DNA of 31,905 bases, taken from Mycocentrospora acerina. Taxonomy: Eukaryota > Ascomycota > Dothideomycetes > Pleosporales. The number at the start of each line of letters is the position of its first letter. The first letter of the stretch is position 1. The notes beneath the pieces are model-generated. The model searched no databases. It was not told the origin of the DNA and saw only the letters and a list, made by a program, of their open reading frames with translations. The position numbers and the translations under genes are program-made. The stretch spans positions 1 to 31,905 of the forward strand of contig JAKUHH010000261.1 of NCBI GenBank assembly GCA_022701365.1. Reading direction: 5' to 3'. Below are positions 21,084 to 31,853 of the stretch, piece after piece.

Positions 21084-21984
21084 GTTGTCGTCAATTGATC
21101 CTGGGAGGAAGTTGTGAATTAGAACAGTAGCTAACTCTATCGTATTTATATGTTCAGAAGATTTATGCCTAGCCAAATTCTTACGGATCAAATGCTGCTC
21201 CGTGAGCAGTTTGTGTACACATTGTTTTCATAATATTGAATTTACATCTAGCGTTAATAATCAATTGAAAGGCACTTCTGAAATCTACAGGACCATCACA
21301 TCATGCAGAGGTAGGTCAAAGTTCTGGTGACCTTCACACCGGACCGACTCGAGCGCCTTCGCAGCACCTGGCCATCACATCTGTATCATAGGAGCGTTCC
21401 GAATTTTCGGAGTTGAAAGATTCCGAGGATACTCTCCAAGAATTTTGTGGTGCTAGTTGCATCTGTCATCCGAAACTCGCTCTCTGCATAGTTGGCCAGC
21501 ACAGGTTCCGCATTTGTTATCAGCAAGCGCCGACTATTTTTAGCCGGAAATCTATTGCTTAGCGTCTTAACAATACTATTGATTATATGCACCTTGTTTA
21601 CCATATGCAGAAAAACTTTAGATTTTACTAGCCGTAAAAAAAAGTGCTGAAATGAAAAGGAGAGAGACGAATCAAGTAATAAAAGATTTTCTTGCCAGGT
21701 CATTATAGACTAAGCGGGAATTACTCATCTTGTTCTTAATCGAGACATCCAGATTTTTTTTCTTCAGAAAGCAGTAGAATATCGCTTCTTACCTACCTGC
21801 TCAAGCATCCCCTTGTAACTGGCTTCCCCATTTCGCAGCTAATTTGACGACACCGGGGACAGAAACCGTACCTCAAAACCCCAGCAACCCCCTCAACTGC
21901 CTCAAATTTGTTTTTTGACACGTATATAGTATATTGAAATTACTACTTTCAGTCTCCACCCAAAGATTAATCAATACAGCCAAA
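21084..21984. promoter_or_regulatory. Bidirectional promoter of tannase and dienelactone hydrolase genes
   Basis: The 0.9 kb between divergent genes contain the everted element TCCGA-ATTT-TCGGA at 21398-21411, similar to other CCG/CGG sites in this window. A TATATAG box is at 21923-21929, 62 bp before the hydrolase start codon. The 105-codon minus-strand frame at 21386-21703 has no recognisable features and is not called. Confidence 0.45.
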
Positions 21985-22769
21985 ATGTCTTGTAACAATT
22001 GCAAGAGCGGTTTCAAGTGGGATGGTGTGTTTACAGGGAACGAAAGGACCCTTAACAAGGTCAGATCATACGTGACAGGATCCAGCAAGGACAGAGCCAT
22101 CCTAATCATCACTGATGTCTTCGGTTGGACGCTACCTAATATTCGCATCTTGGCCGATCACTATGCTAAGGAAGCTGATGCAACTGTCTACATACCTGAC
22201 GTGTAAGCCCAGACTCATCTTTGATTCGTGTGTCTCGCTCATATCCCTCGCCTAGATTCGATGGCGAAGCCATACACCCCGAGATGCTCTCAGATCCCGA
22301 GAAGGCCAAAAGCTTAGACATAATGGCGTTCATCGGCCGCCATAGTAAGGAAATTCGTTGGCCTGAGATTAAAGAACACGCCCAAACCCTTAAATCGCAG
22401 TATTCAAAGGTCGCAGCCATCGGATTCTGCTATGGCGGCTGGGCTGTGCTCAAGTTAGCGGCAAACCCTTCTCTCATCGACATCGTCTCCACTGCGCACC
22501 CATCCCTTATCGAAAAGTCAGAGATTGATGCTATTCAGGTGCCAATTCAGTTCTTAGTCCCAGAGCACGATCAAATGTACACGGAGGAATTAAAGAAATA
22601 CACTCTGGAAACACTGCCGAAAACAGGCGTAGAATGGGAATACGTTTACTTCCCAAAGCTGGTGCATGGATTTGCTACACGTGGTGATCCAAATGATCTT
22701 AGGCAGAAATCGGGTCTGGAGAGGGCGAAAAGAAGTGCAGTTGCTTGGTTTAACGAGTATTTAGATTGA
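21985..22769 (+). CDS. Dienelactone hydrolase family protein
   Basis: The model is join(21985..22202,22256..22769), 243 aa, with one 53-bp intron (GTAAGC...CGCCTAG). The start MSCNNCKSGF at 21985 is preferred over an in-frame ATG 51 nt upstream, because fungal family members commonly begin this way and the upstream codons overlap the leader region. Motifs: ITDVFGW (43-48 region), YIPDVFDGE across the intron, the nucleophile elbow GFCYGG with Cys 131, Asp 178 in PEHDQ and His 211 in VHGFATRGD. Together these make the Cys-Asp-His triad of the family. Bacterial members hydrolyse dienelactones in chloroaromatic breakdown; fungal ones are broader carboxylic ester or lactone hydrolases. A lactone or ester made by the Baeyer-Villiger enzyme is a plausible substrate (inference). 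Intracellular, with no signal peptide. Confidence 0.9.
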
Positions 22770-25700
22770 ATATGAAGATCACTCAAGTTTAAAATGTGCT
22801 CCTTAATCAATTCATATTATTTTCCACAATACCACCAGTATTATTCCTCAAAGGAGTAATGTTAGAGAGCACAGTAAACTCTAAGTGATAGGGCTTTCAC
22901 GCTTTAACTTAAAACATTGTTCTTTTCAGCACAACTATCCAAAGCAGAATGATCACTAGGGGTCAGGATATGAGCTATCTGAACCAGGCACCGAGGTACT
23001 TCACTGCTCTCTGGCTGAAAGTGCGATAATTTCTTACAGCGTTGACCATCTTCTCTCATGTAGCCAATCTTACCTGTTTTGTCAGCCTGCAATATATCAA
23101 TATATATACCTTCTAGCCTTAGCAGCAAGAAGGTCGGCCTTTTAGTAGCTTCACATGTATACTTATCAAATTGCATTCTAATATAACTAAGCCTTCCTAA
23201 TTTTTTGCCAAAACTTGTTACTGCATGTGAGCATCAGGAGCAAAAGATGTTTACAATTCATTGATAATAACTCTTTCCATCAGATACACTATCTTTTCTT
23301 TTAATTCATGATTCAGTCGGGTCACCCACTTCCCTTCTTTCTGACATAATTAGTATTATGTTGCTCCTAGCAATAGGCAGCCTAATTGATATCCTGAAAG
23401 CTGACTACCATGCGTCCCAGCAGTATGTCTATATACTCCTTTACAAATATATTCGTTGAAAATTTTAACACTACCTTAAAGATTTGCTGGTACATAGATC
23501 GACTGCTGTTGTAGGAGACTATAGACTGGAAGTTTGAGGCGCGGAAGCTGAAGGCACCATCTACCCTGCACAACTGCATTACTAAGTTCTAAATTTTTTT
23601 CTATCAATTTAAGGCTTCTTTTGTTATGTTAGTCAACTTGAAGTATGCCGTTCACTGCCTTTAATAAATTTGGAATGGTGACCCCACTTACGTTTGAACA
23701 GATCAGAATAGAAACCAACTTTGGGACTATCCGGCACCTCCAACACCCTAAATTCACATGAATTTTATCAAACACCATAAGATTTGTTCATCCTATCATC
23801 TTTGCTGCCTTAATGCGTAGAGCTTTATAGAGGAGCCAAGTACAGACCAACTATTGACATATCCCGAAAGAATGGAATATAAGTGAATCAAATCTAAGAG
23901 AAAATATCTTTAAACTAAACATTTAAACTAAGCACATGAATTAAGCCTCACTTAACCTTCTATATTTCGCTGGGAAGTGTGTTGATTCTATTCCTTAGAA
24001 GATTAGTTAGAGTTCCTCTGTTATGGAGGAATAACTCGACTCTGGCATGAGTGAAGCTATGAACACTTATGGTTATTTGTGATTTGTTGCTCTCTCTCCT
24101 AAATTATGTATTACTATTAATTTCCTAGTACACTCGTAGAAGAACTATCCCACAAGTAGTGGCTATAGGATGTTGAACAAATTGGTGTGTACACAAAATT
24201 GACTTATGCTGTTTTCCTAGTAGAAAATCTAGGGTTATAGAGACGTAGAGCCCTCAGAGCTACCAATAACAAGTAATTCTAGTAAACTATTTGCTAATCG
24301 ACATTCAGGTTAAAAGAGGCCTCTCTCTTGTCTAACTATTGCCACTTAGTGAAGTACACCAGTAAGGTAGCATTTTATGGCACAAGATAAAATTGAAGTT
24401 TTATATCCTTAAAGCTTGATGAAACAAGAAAGTCCGTACTATAAATTGAAGCTATTGTCTATTCAATCGTGTTACCACTAATACATGAAGCCCCTATTAG
24501 CTACAGATTCCCCTCAGGCGTGGTTCTCACTTAGCTTTCTTTAGCTGCTATCATAAGGGCAGACATCTCGAGCGTCCATCTACCTCGCACTTAGTCTGAT
24601 TGCACTCGCTTTGTGTCTTTGAAATTTCAAAGGGTTTGGTTGGAAATCGCGATGGAATTTGCTTTCAGAAATACTGGAAACTCCTGGAACGCGCTGCTTC
24701 CTTAGTGATGGAATAGCTATAATAGCCTGGTGGAATATGATGATCTCATCTTCAGGAAAGATTGAACACGGAATATGTTGTTAAGATCATTCGAGAACCT
24801 GTCCCGTAGTCTGCTTCAAAATATCTATCCACCTGAAGTCAAATACACCCATCGTAGAGAGGACCATGTATCGAAGGTATGGTGAATGCAGAAAAATGAG
24901 GGTCACTATGTCGCCACACCTGACCTTCCCCAGATCTTCCCAAGATCCGACAATCTGGTTTTATTCAATATCATTTTTGGCACCAATGTCACCCGATAAA
25001 CGCATGAAACGACACTAGTGCCCCGAGACCGAAGGGCTGGGGAGGCCAAATTGATGTCAACTTTCTCGGAGGAGTTGTGATTGTCAATGATCCGAAAGGC
25101 AAAATCGATAGGCGCGTCTTATCTGGACCATTATATTATTGCTTGCAAACTGCCTACAATACGGAGTACGAAAATGCGTGCTGAGTCATCAGCTACTGCC
25201 GCCTTCAATGCGACCAACGTGGAAATTTTGAGCTAACTGTCGAATTGCTAAAGAAGGCTAATTAGTATGCAGACTAAATTTCGCTCATCGAATCCCAGTC
25301 TTTTCCGAAGAACACAAAATATACCTTTGTAGCCAGCCGAGATTGATGCTATTGCGGGGTAAAGAGGAGAAGACGATCCACTCGTCTCCGCGAGCTCAAG
25401 CGAGTGAACGCCGGAACCAACAATGCGTACCGAGAAGCTCGCTTCCGAAGCTGCCAAGTAGAGCTAGGACGTTCCCATATGAATGCGACATATACACCAC
25501 CGCCCCCGCGACTCGGGTGCCTGGTGGAATTCTCCAGAATCTTGGCCACATGTATGGTCCGATTGCCAATCACGGACCAGGAAATGGCTCTTTTCTTTAC
25601 TCTCTTACATTTCAGTCCTTAAGTAGAGCAACTTAAGAACGATTTTGGCTTGCTCGCGCTCAAAACAGCCCTAATTCTAGCCTTCCGATTGGTTGGATTT

Positions 25701-25989
25701 TCTTGCTACACCACCACACCAGGCACTCGAGCTGGGGGCATGCACTCGGGTCCGCAATCCTCATCGTCGTTTTTCTCGCTTTACCAGGGTTGGCTGACAG
25801 CAACGCAATCGCGCTTCTTGGCAACCTTTGCACATCAAAATGTCGCCGCAAATGAGACCTGGTCAGTGCTGAGCTTTTGCAAAATAGAGTGAATATAAAA
25901 TGTATATAAGAAGGGCGGAATTCAGGGTTTCAAGTTGCCCCAGACTTGTCGCACTATCAATTTTCACCCATTCTCACACTATATTAAAC
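22770..25989. other. 3.2-kb gene-poor interval
   Basis: No intact gene is found. Most is AT-rich with many stops. A short run on the plus strand (about 25036-25180) translates as GWGGQIDVNFLGGVVIVNDP followed by some 25 more open codons, and may be a remnant of a lost gene, but I cannot name a family. The last few hundred bases are presumably the transporter promoter, with TATATAAG at 25903-25910, 80 bp before its ATG. Confidence 0.4.
25903..25910 (+). promoter_or_regulatory. TATA box (TATATAAG) of the transporter gene
   Basis: A canonical TATA element lies 80 bp upstream of the transporter ATG at 25990. Confidence 0.5.
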
Positions 25990-27716
25990 ATGACTGAACC
26001 TATGCTACAGATGCAAGCTACATCAGACAAAGACCTTCCAAGTCACAATGAGGACATAAATAAGGATACAAACCAAGGTGCCGTATCTAGGCATCCTACG
26101 ACTGATGTGTGAGATATTCACTTGCCCCAGAATCATTCAAGTCTTACAGCAAGAAATAGTTACGGCAATGTGCTCGTAACATTTGACCTCGAGGCTGAGG
26201 CCCGGCTTCGATGGAAATTAGACCTTTACATTATCCCGACTGTCGCTATCCTCTATCTCTTCTGCTTCATTGATCGTGCTAATATTGGCAATGCTCGCCT
26301 CGCTGGTCTTGAAGCGGATCTCGAAATGACTGGCTACGACTATAATTCAGTGTTGTCTGTATTTTACATCAGCTACATTATCTTTGAAGTACGTCAGCAA
26401 TGCCAGACTCACACGTTCTTGTATAGAACTTCTACTCCCGATCAGCTGGGACTCACACACCCGTAGATTCCCTCAAACATTTGCTGCAAATGGATGGGTC
26501 CAGGATGGTTCATCCCAATTATCTCTCTATGTTTCGGGATCACATCCATTGGCACAGCTTTCGTGACCAACATCCACGCTGTTTCAGGTGTACGATTTCT
26601 TCTCGGTATTTTTGAAGCTGGTATGCTACCTGGCATTGCTTACTACATGTCTCGTTGGTATCGTCGCTCTGAGCTTACTTTCCGCTTGTCGCTCTACATC
26701 GTAATGGCTCCCCTTGCTGGGGGTTTTGGGGGATTGCTCGCCTCCGCCATCCTGACGCTTGACTCTTTCGGATCGCTTACACGCTGGAGGATGATATTCG
26801 CTATTGAAGGCATCATCACCTGCACTCTAGCATTGATTTCCTTCTTCACTCTGACGGATAGACCTGAGACTGCACGGTGGCTCACCCAGGAAGAGAAGGA
26901 TCTTGCTATTGCCCGTGTGAAGTCAGAGCGTGTTGGCCAGAGCGAGGTTCTAGACAAACTAGATAAGAAGAAGACGATTCGCGGCATCTTCAACCCAGTC
27001 GTACTCACTACCAGTTTTGTCTTCTTGCTGAACAACATTACGGTCCAAGGTTTAGCTTTTTTCGCGCCTACTATTGTCCGAACTATTTACCCACGCCAAA
27101 CCGTTGTCTATCAGCAGCTCCGTACTGTGCCACCCTACATAGTGGGTGCTTTCTTCACAGTTCTCATTCCATTCATCAGCTGGCGGATTGATAGGCGCAC
27201 GGTGTTGTTTATTGCTAGTGCTCCACTCATAATGATTGGATACATGATGGTAGGCTTCTCAAATATTAATTTTATTTAATACAAGCAACTAATAGACCTT
27301 AACATCAGTTTCTTGCCAGTCGCGACCCACAGGTCCGTTATGGTGCAACCTTCATCATCGCATCTGGCGCCTTTTCCTTCGGCGCCCTCTGCAATGCTCA
27401 AGCATCCGCCAACGTTGTATCTGACACTGCGCGCGCCTCTTCAATCGGCACAGTCGTTATGTTTGGCAATATTGGAGGCCTAATCTCAACTTGGTCCTTC
27501 TTACCGTTCGATGGACCAAATTATAATATTGGCAATGGCCTAAACTTAGCCACTAGCGGAACCATTCTTCTCTCAAGTATCTCATTGTTATTCTGGATGA
27601 AGAAAAGCAATAAAAAGCGGGCTAAGGTGAATGTTGACCAGGAGTTAGCTGGCAAGTCAATAGGCGAAATTGAGGACTTGGACTGGAGACATCCCTCCTT
27701 CCGGTGGATGCCATAA
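25990..27716 (+). pseudogene. MFS transporter (anion:cation symporter / allantoate permease-like) with in-frame TGA at codon 41
   Basis: The model is join(25990..26388,26467..27249,27333..27716), 521 codons, with introns of 78 and 83 bp. A TGA lies at 26110-26112 in the N-terminal cytoplasmic tail. Before it is TEPMLQMQATSDKD, and right after, in the same frame, come DIHLPQNHSS and FDLEAEARLRWKLDLYIIP entering membrane helix 1. Later motifs: FCFIDRANIGNARLAGL, YISYIIFE spliced to IPSNICCKWMGP, GVRFLLGIFEAGMLPG, YYMSRWYRRSEL, a long loop after TLTDRPETA, a second helix set and the C-terminal DLDWRHPSFRW typical of the family. These carriers take up small organic anions. Here, uptake of the aromatic acid is inferred. 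Removing the TGA by splicing would need an intron of only 24-33 nt, so a CGA-to-TGA nonsense change is simplest. The last intron (GTAGGC donor) also seems to drop residues usual before VRYGA. Confidence 0.75.
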
Positions 27717-27974
27717 ACATTAAAATCTTTTAGCGTTTCAGCTATATGTAAATATTGGGTTTACAACCCTACTAAATCAACAACATTAAAGAGAATTTTT
27801 TTTATATAGTATCATTTTAAGGTCTTAGTTTATGTCTAAAAGCATATCAGCTTTACCTTCTTCAGAACCAAGCTTTTTGTTTCACATAATCAAAGTATCA
27901 TGTTTGAATAGTTTATATAATAATTTAATTTATACACGTGAGGTTCAATAATAAACTTGTTTCTTATCTTATTA
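27717..27974. other. Transporter 3' flank
   Basis: AT-rich sequence after the transporter stop; it leads directly into the inverted copy of the dispersed repeat. No gene is seen. Confidence 0.4.
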
Positions 27975-28085
27975 TGTGAGTGAAAAATCAGGAGGAACTT
28001 GTTGTATTAATAGGAGTATAGGACTTGGAGACTATATAGGAGTTGAGTGCTCACGTGCTCTCACACGTGCAGGCTGATACTAACA
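27975..28085 (-). repeat. Dispersed solo-LTR-like repeat, copy 3 (inverted)
   Basis: The reverse complement runs TGTTAGTATCAGCCTGCACG to TTTCACTCACA and shares all core blocks with copies at 6146-6263 and 11820-11952. It reads TG...CA on either strand. It could instead be the 5' LTR of the plus-strand gag relic beginning a few hundred bases to its right, as it also ends in TAACA on that strand. An 18-bp-stem palindrome (ACAGATTGT-TT-ACAATCTGT, 28083-28102) overlaps its right end. Confidence 0.6.
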
Positions 28086-28279
28086 GATTGTTTACAATCT
28101 GTAGCCTTATATTAGATAACCCTTTAATGCCTACCTGTAAAGGGTCAGCTACACACACATAACAACTATAAGAAGGTAAGCGAACACGTGACACACAAAC
28201 ATAGAAACATCAGAGCAATTAGTATAGACATTCCTTAAGATACTTAATACTACTATTAATACTTTCTATATTATACTAT

Positions 28280-29720
28280 AAAAAGGCTAGTATATAATAT
28301 TTAAGTATCTTCTTCTAGCTAAATTAGCTCCTATAAGTAAAAAGGATAGAGCCTAATTACTAGAATAACCTGCCTAGCAAAGATGTAACTCTATAAATAA
28401 TCCTTAACTAATTACTCTTCTTATAAGAACTCTAAAAATAAGATTAAGCTTTACTCTGCCTCCTTTACATGCAGAATAAGGAACTATATAACTTAATCTC
28501 TCTTAGAACTATCCTTAAACTACCTTAGAACCTACCTAATATAACTGCTAAATAGGCTTATCTAGAAACCTCTATAATACTAATTATATAATAACTAACC
28601 TACTAATAGAAACCCCTCTTAATAAAGGAACTCTTTAATAGAAATAAGTAAAATTTTTAAGCTTAGAAAGTTATAATCTAATATAAACTTAATATAGATA
28701 CTAAGTTTATTAGAATAAAAAGAGATATATTTATATATATATAGGTAAACCTAGGCCTAATAGTTTAATATAAAGTAGTACTGTACTATAAAGTAAAAAG
28801 TATAGATAATATATAAGACTTTAAAAACTTCTTAATCTACTAAGAATTTTACTTTAATAACAACTATAGCAAGGAATGCTCTTAAGTAAAACTTAAAACA
28901 CTCTAATAAAATAAGACAGAACCTTTTTTTAACTTCTTTATTAAATTTAAACATCTCCTCTCTATAAGTAGCAGGTCTCTTTAAGATAATAATCTTAAAC
29001 TATATAAACTTAGATGCTGCCTTAACTAGAACTTAAAGATAATTACTTTATACTAAAGCATAACCTGCATAAACTATAATAAGGCAGTTAATGCTTATAA
29101 GATAATTGCAGTAGACATTAAGATAATAAGTATAGAAGACAAATTCTGCCCTTTTGCTTATTTATTAATACTTTTAAGCTAGGACTAAGATAAAGATACT
29201 TATATAATAATAGTAGGCGCAATATTCTCTTAATAAAACTTATAGAAAAAACTTTACTACTAAACTCTAGTAAAAAACTCTTTAAAATAAATAAATTAGA
29301 TCTCTAACAATATTTTCTAATAATAATAAAATAATAACTTATGCATATATTACAGGAACTTTAGACACTTTTTAAGAGGCTGCCTAAACACTGTTATTAT
29401 CTAAAATATTTTAATATAGACACAGAACAGAAGAGGCTTAGAGACAGAAAATAAAAAACTAGGAAACTAATACTCCCTAATTAAAGGCTTAATTAAGGGA
29501 AGAACTAGAATAACTTAGCAGAAGAAGAACTTAGGCAAAAACTTATAGAAAAAGAAGTGTCTTCTATCTATTAATAGATAGACAGGAAACCTTTCTTAAT
29601 CTTAGTATTTATTAATAGAACTATATATCTTAAAGCTCTAGTTAACTTAGAGTGCAAGTGTTTTAGCGCAATAAGTAAAGAGATAGCAAGAAGGATATAG
29701 TGTTAAACTATTAATATACT
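28280..29720 (+). pseudogene. RIP-mutated Ty3/Gypsy-like retrotransposon remnant 1: gag capsid, zinc knuckle, protease
   Basis: Plus-strand translation full of TAA/TAG stops. One frame holds a capsid-like stretch (NKTEPFFNFFIKFKHLLS, LKLYKLRCCLN; about 28840-29030). It is still open to the same frame at 29342-29389, where CIYYRNFRHFLRGCLN shows the spacing of a CCHC zinc knuckle with the second Cys codon TGC changed to TAC. In another frame, about 29581-29690, RKPFLILVFINRT and ALVNLECKCFSAIS match the start of an aspartic protease with the catalytic Asp codon changed to AAC. CpA and TpG are almost absent over long stretches (for example 28620-28860), as expected of RIP. Boundaries are approximate; reverse transcriptase was not seen. 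The element is dead. Confidence 0.7.
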
Positions 29721-29780
29721 TTCTTATATACTATATTAAGTAGTAAGCTAACTAAAATTAGTACTAATTACACAGTTAGC

Positions 29781-30027
29781 TGTTAAGGCCAGGTTGGGCA
29801 AGGGATGCGCCCTGACTAATCAACCAGCCTCGCCGCAACTGAGCAACCTAGATCACGTGACGTGCTTAGTGCTTAGTATAATCAGTTATAATTAGTACAC
29901 TAAGCATTATAATTAGTACTAAGCACTACATTATAATTAAGTATATAGTTAGTAGGAACACTACTCTTATAGTAATATGTTTAACTTTGTTAATTAATCT
30001 ACTTATTGCTTCTTACCTTTAATTACA
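29781..30027 (+). repeat. Possible 5' LTR of the second retrotransposon remnant
   Basis: It begins TGTTAAGGCC and could end TTTAATTACA, giving a TG...CA unit of about 247 bp directly upstream of gag remnant 2. The segment 29785-29865 is GC-rich and little mutated, unlike its surroundings. It contains CACGTGACGTG and an inverted pair around GTGCTTAGT / ACTAAGCAC (29856-29931). No second copy is in the window, so the LTR call is weak. Confidence 0.3.
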
Positions 30028-30139
30028 GTGTATTATTAATATATATATTAAACTAACCTTATTTCCCTAAACCTACTCTATCCTTAAGAACTAACCTTAA
30101 ACCTGTTTTATATTAGTACTAGTATTAGAAGGTCTTTAA

Positions 30140-30662
30140 CTACTAAGATTAAGTACAGAACAGAATCTTAACATTTTAAACACTCTTAAAATAAGTAATA
30201 ATTTAAAAAATAGTGCTACTCTTAGCAGTACTTAGGAACTCTCTGTTAGCTACTATAGAAGCTATAAAGTTACTAACTTTAACTTTTATTATAGAGATAA
30301 GAGGAAACTAGATAAATAGCTTCTCTAGCTAGACCTCTTCTTTAACTTCTAAGAAGAACATATCTTAAAAGATAAATATATCTTACTAGCTTTAACTTAT
30401 ATAAGAGGGTAAGCCCTTTAATAGATTAAACTCTTTATAATTATGTATATAAAAAGTAATGCATCTAACAAAGTAGAGCTTTAGATAAGAGACTTTAGTA
30501 AATTTAAAGAACACACTTATAAGGTGTTTAGACTTACTAATAAAGCAACTACTACTAGTAGATCTATCTAAATACTTAAGCAAACCTACTCTACTGCTAA
30601 ATATGCTACAACCTTTTAGCAGTATATATTACTTACAGACTAGGATAATAAAGCACTTATAA
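30140..30662 (+). pseudogene. RIP-mutated Ty3/Gypsy-like gag remnant 2
   Basis: A single plus-strand frame reads RKLDK-stop-LL-stop-LDLFFNF, then EEHILKDKYILLALTYIRG, stop, and FIIMYIKSNASNKVEL. It continues with IRDFSKFKEHTYKVFRLTNK and YSTAKYATTF up to DNKALI. This is the layout of a fungal retrotransposon capsid. Stops fall where Gln or Trp would be expected (CAA, CAG or TGG to TAA/TAG), the hallmark of RIP. It differs from remnant 1, so a second element family is present. It breaks off at about 30662, where a less mutated sequence begins. Confidence 0.65.
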
Positions 30663-30862
30663 AACAAACACCAACTTTGCCTTTTTCAGCGCGTCTGCTC
30701 TGACGCCTGCGGCATCAATATTCCATCAGACATCATCTCAACACACATCAGACAGTCTCTCCTCCAATTTCTAGAGCCCTAGGGCCTAGGGTGGTGGTTT
30801 GCAGCTAGGTTGCAATCCTGCAATTTTGCAACATTGATTTTTCAACGTTTAACGCTCAGACC
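30663..30862 (+). other. Leader of the telomere-proximal element
   Basis: The base composition changes abruptly from RIP-mutated AT-rich DNA to GC-richer sequence with intact CpA (GCGCGTCTGCTCTGACGCC, CATCAGACATCATCTCAACA). It leads to the ATG at 30863 and probably is the 5' untranslated part of an element inserted into gag remnant 2. Confidence 0.4.
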
Positions 30863-31853
30863 ATGACTACACCAGAACGTCAAGAGGCTAGAAATAGCCC
30901 TCCTGCTAACACTAGAAATAGACCCTAACCACCTGATTTCCAATTTCCTAGAAATAGAGCTAGGGTTAGTCCTAGCCCTAGCCCTAGCAACAGGCCTAAT
31001 ACTAGAGCTAACCCCTATGCTATACTCTACTTAGATAAGGAAGAGATAGTAGAGAGTGAAGATGAGCTAGCTTCTAATATTAATGTAGAACAAGAGCCTA
31101 GAGCCTTAAAAAAACGAACAACAGAGCAACGCTCACCAAAAAAGACAGTTTAAAATAGGCTATCAATTCAGATGAGCACTGCTGAGCAGAAAGAGAGGTG
31201 GGAATACCTAATTAAACAAGGTATTAAAGCTTTTCAAGATGCACTATTGCTTAGTGCAGACAACAATACTAGAGTAGCTACTAAAGAGCTGCTAGCTCAA
31301 GCAGAAGCAGTAGTAGAAGGCAGGCTTATCTGCAACTATGCTGCTACTTAGGAGCTAGTAAGAGACGTAAAAGCTATTTAAATTCAATTGCAATAACAAC
31401 ACAAAAATACTACAAACCAACAACAAAAAAACACAGAAAACGCAGTAAATAACAACAAAAACAACACAAAATCATAGGCTCAAGTAGCAGGCCTAGCAGA
31501 CTCTGCATTTGCTACTAACAGCAACAACAATAACAAAAATACACAAAAAACAAAAAAACAACACCTGCAAGCTGCTCTAGAGCAGCAAAGGCAAAAAGAG
31601 CTAACCTTACTTACAAACAAAGATTTTCAACGCAGCTTAAATGTAATGCAGCAGAGAGATGCTATAAATGCTGCTCTAGCTGCTATTACAAACAACGCTC
31701 CTGTAGTAGCTAGAATTAGCTATACTACTAACAACAATGTTGTTATTACAACAACAGAAGCCTACAACGCTGATTTTTTGCTTCAAAATTAGGACAGCTA
31801 GATTTCTAGCCTCCTATTTCAATACCAAAAAATTCAGAAATTAGAGAGCTGGA
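30863..31853 (+). pseudogene. Stop-interrupted ORF1-like gene, possibly of a non-LTR retrotransposon, truncated by the telomere
   Basis: One frame is continuous from the ATG at 30863 to the telomere junction (about 330 codons), broken by about nine TAA/TAG codons where Gln or Trp would fit. It begins with a basic Pro/Ser-rich part (RVSPSPSPSNRP), then an acidic patch and STAEQKERWEYLIKQGIKAF. A long Gln/Asn/Lys-rich stretch with coiled-coil character and a segment near QRDAINAALAAITNNAPVVA follow. There is no zinc knuckle or reverse transcriptase. The composition resembles ORF1 of Tad-like LINEs, but I cannot confirm this. Mutation is lighter than in the neighbouring gag remnants, as many CpA remain. 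It ends mid-frame where TTAGGG repeats start. Confidence 0.5.

Noticed and set aside
21084..21191. N-terminal extension of the tannase from the upstream in-frame ATG at 21191
   Set aside because: The extension hides the signal peptide that begins at the ATG at 21083 and has no family character.
26109..26145. Very short intron that would remove the transporter TGA
   Set aside because: Candidates are 24, 33 or about 43 nt. The first two are below usual fungal intron size and the 43-nt one breaks the frame; none has a branch site.
30959..30990. Internal telomere-like tract (CTAGGGTTAG and CCTAGC units)
   Set aside because: Not true TTAGGG repeats; it is a Ser-Pro codon repeat inside the ORF1-like gene.
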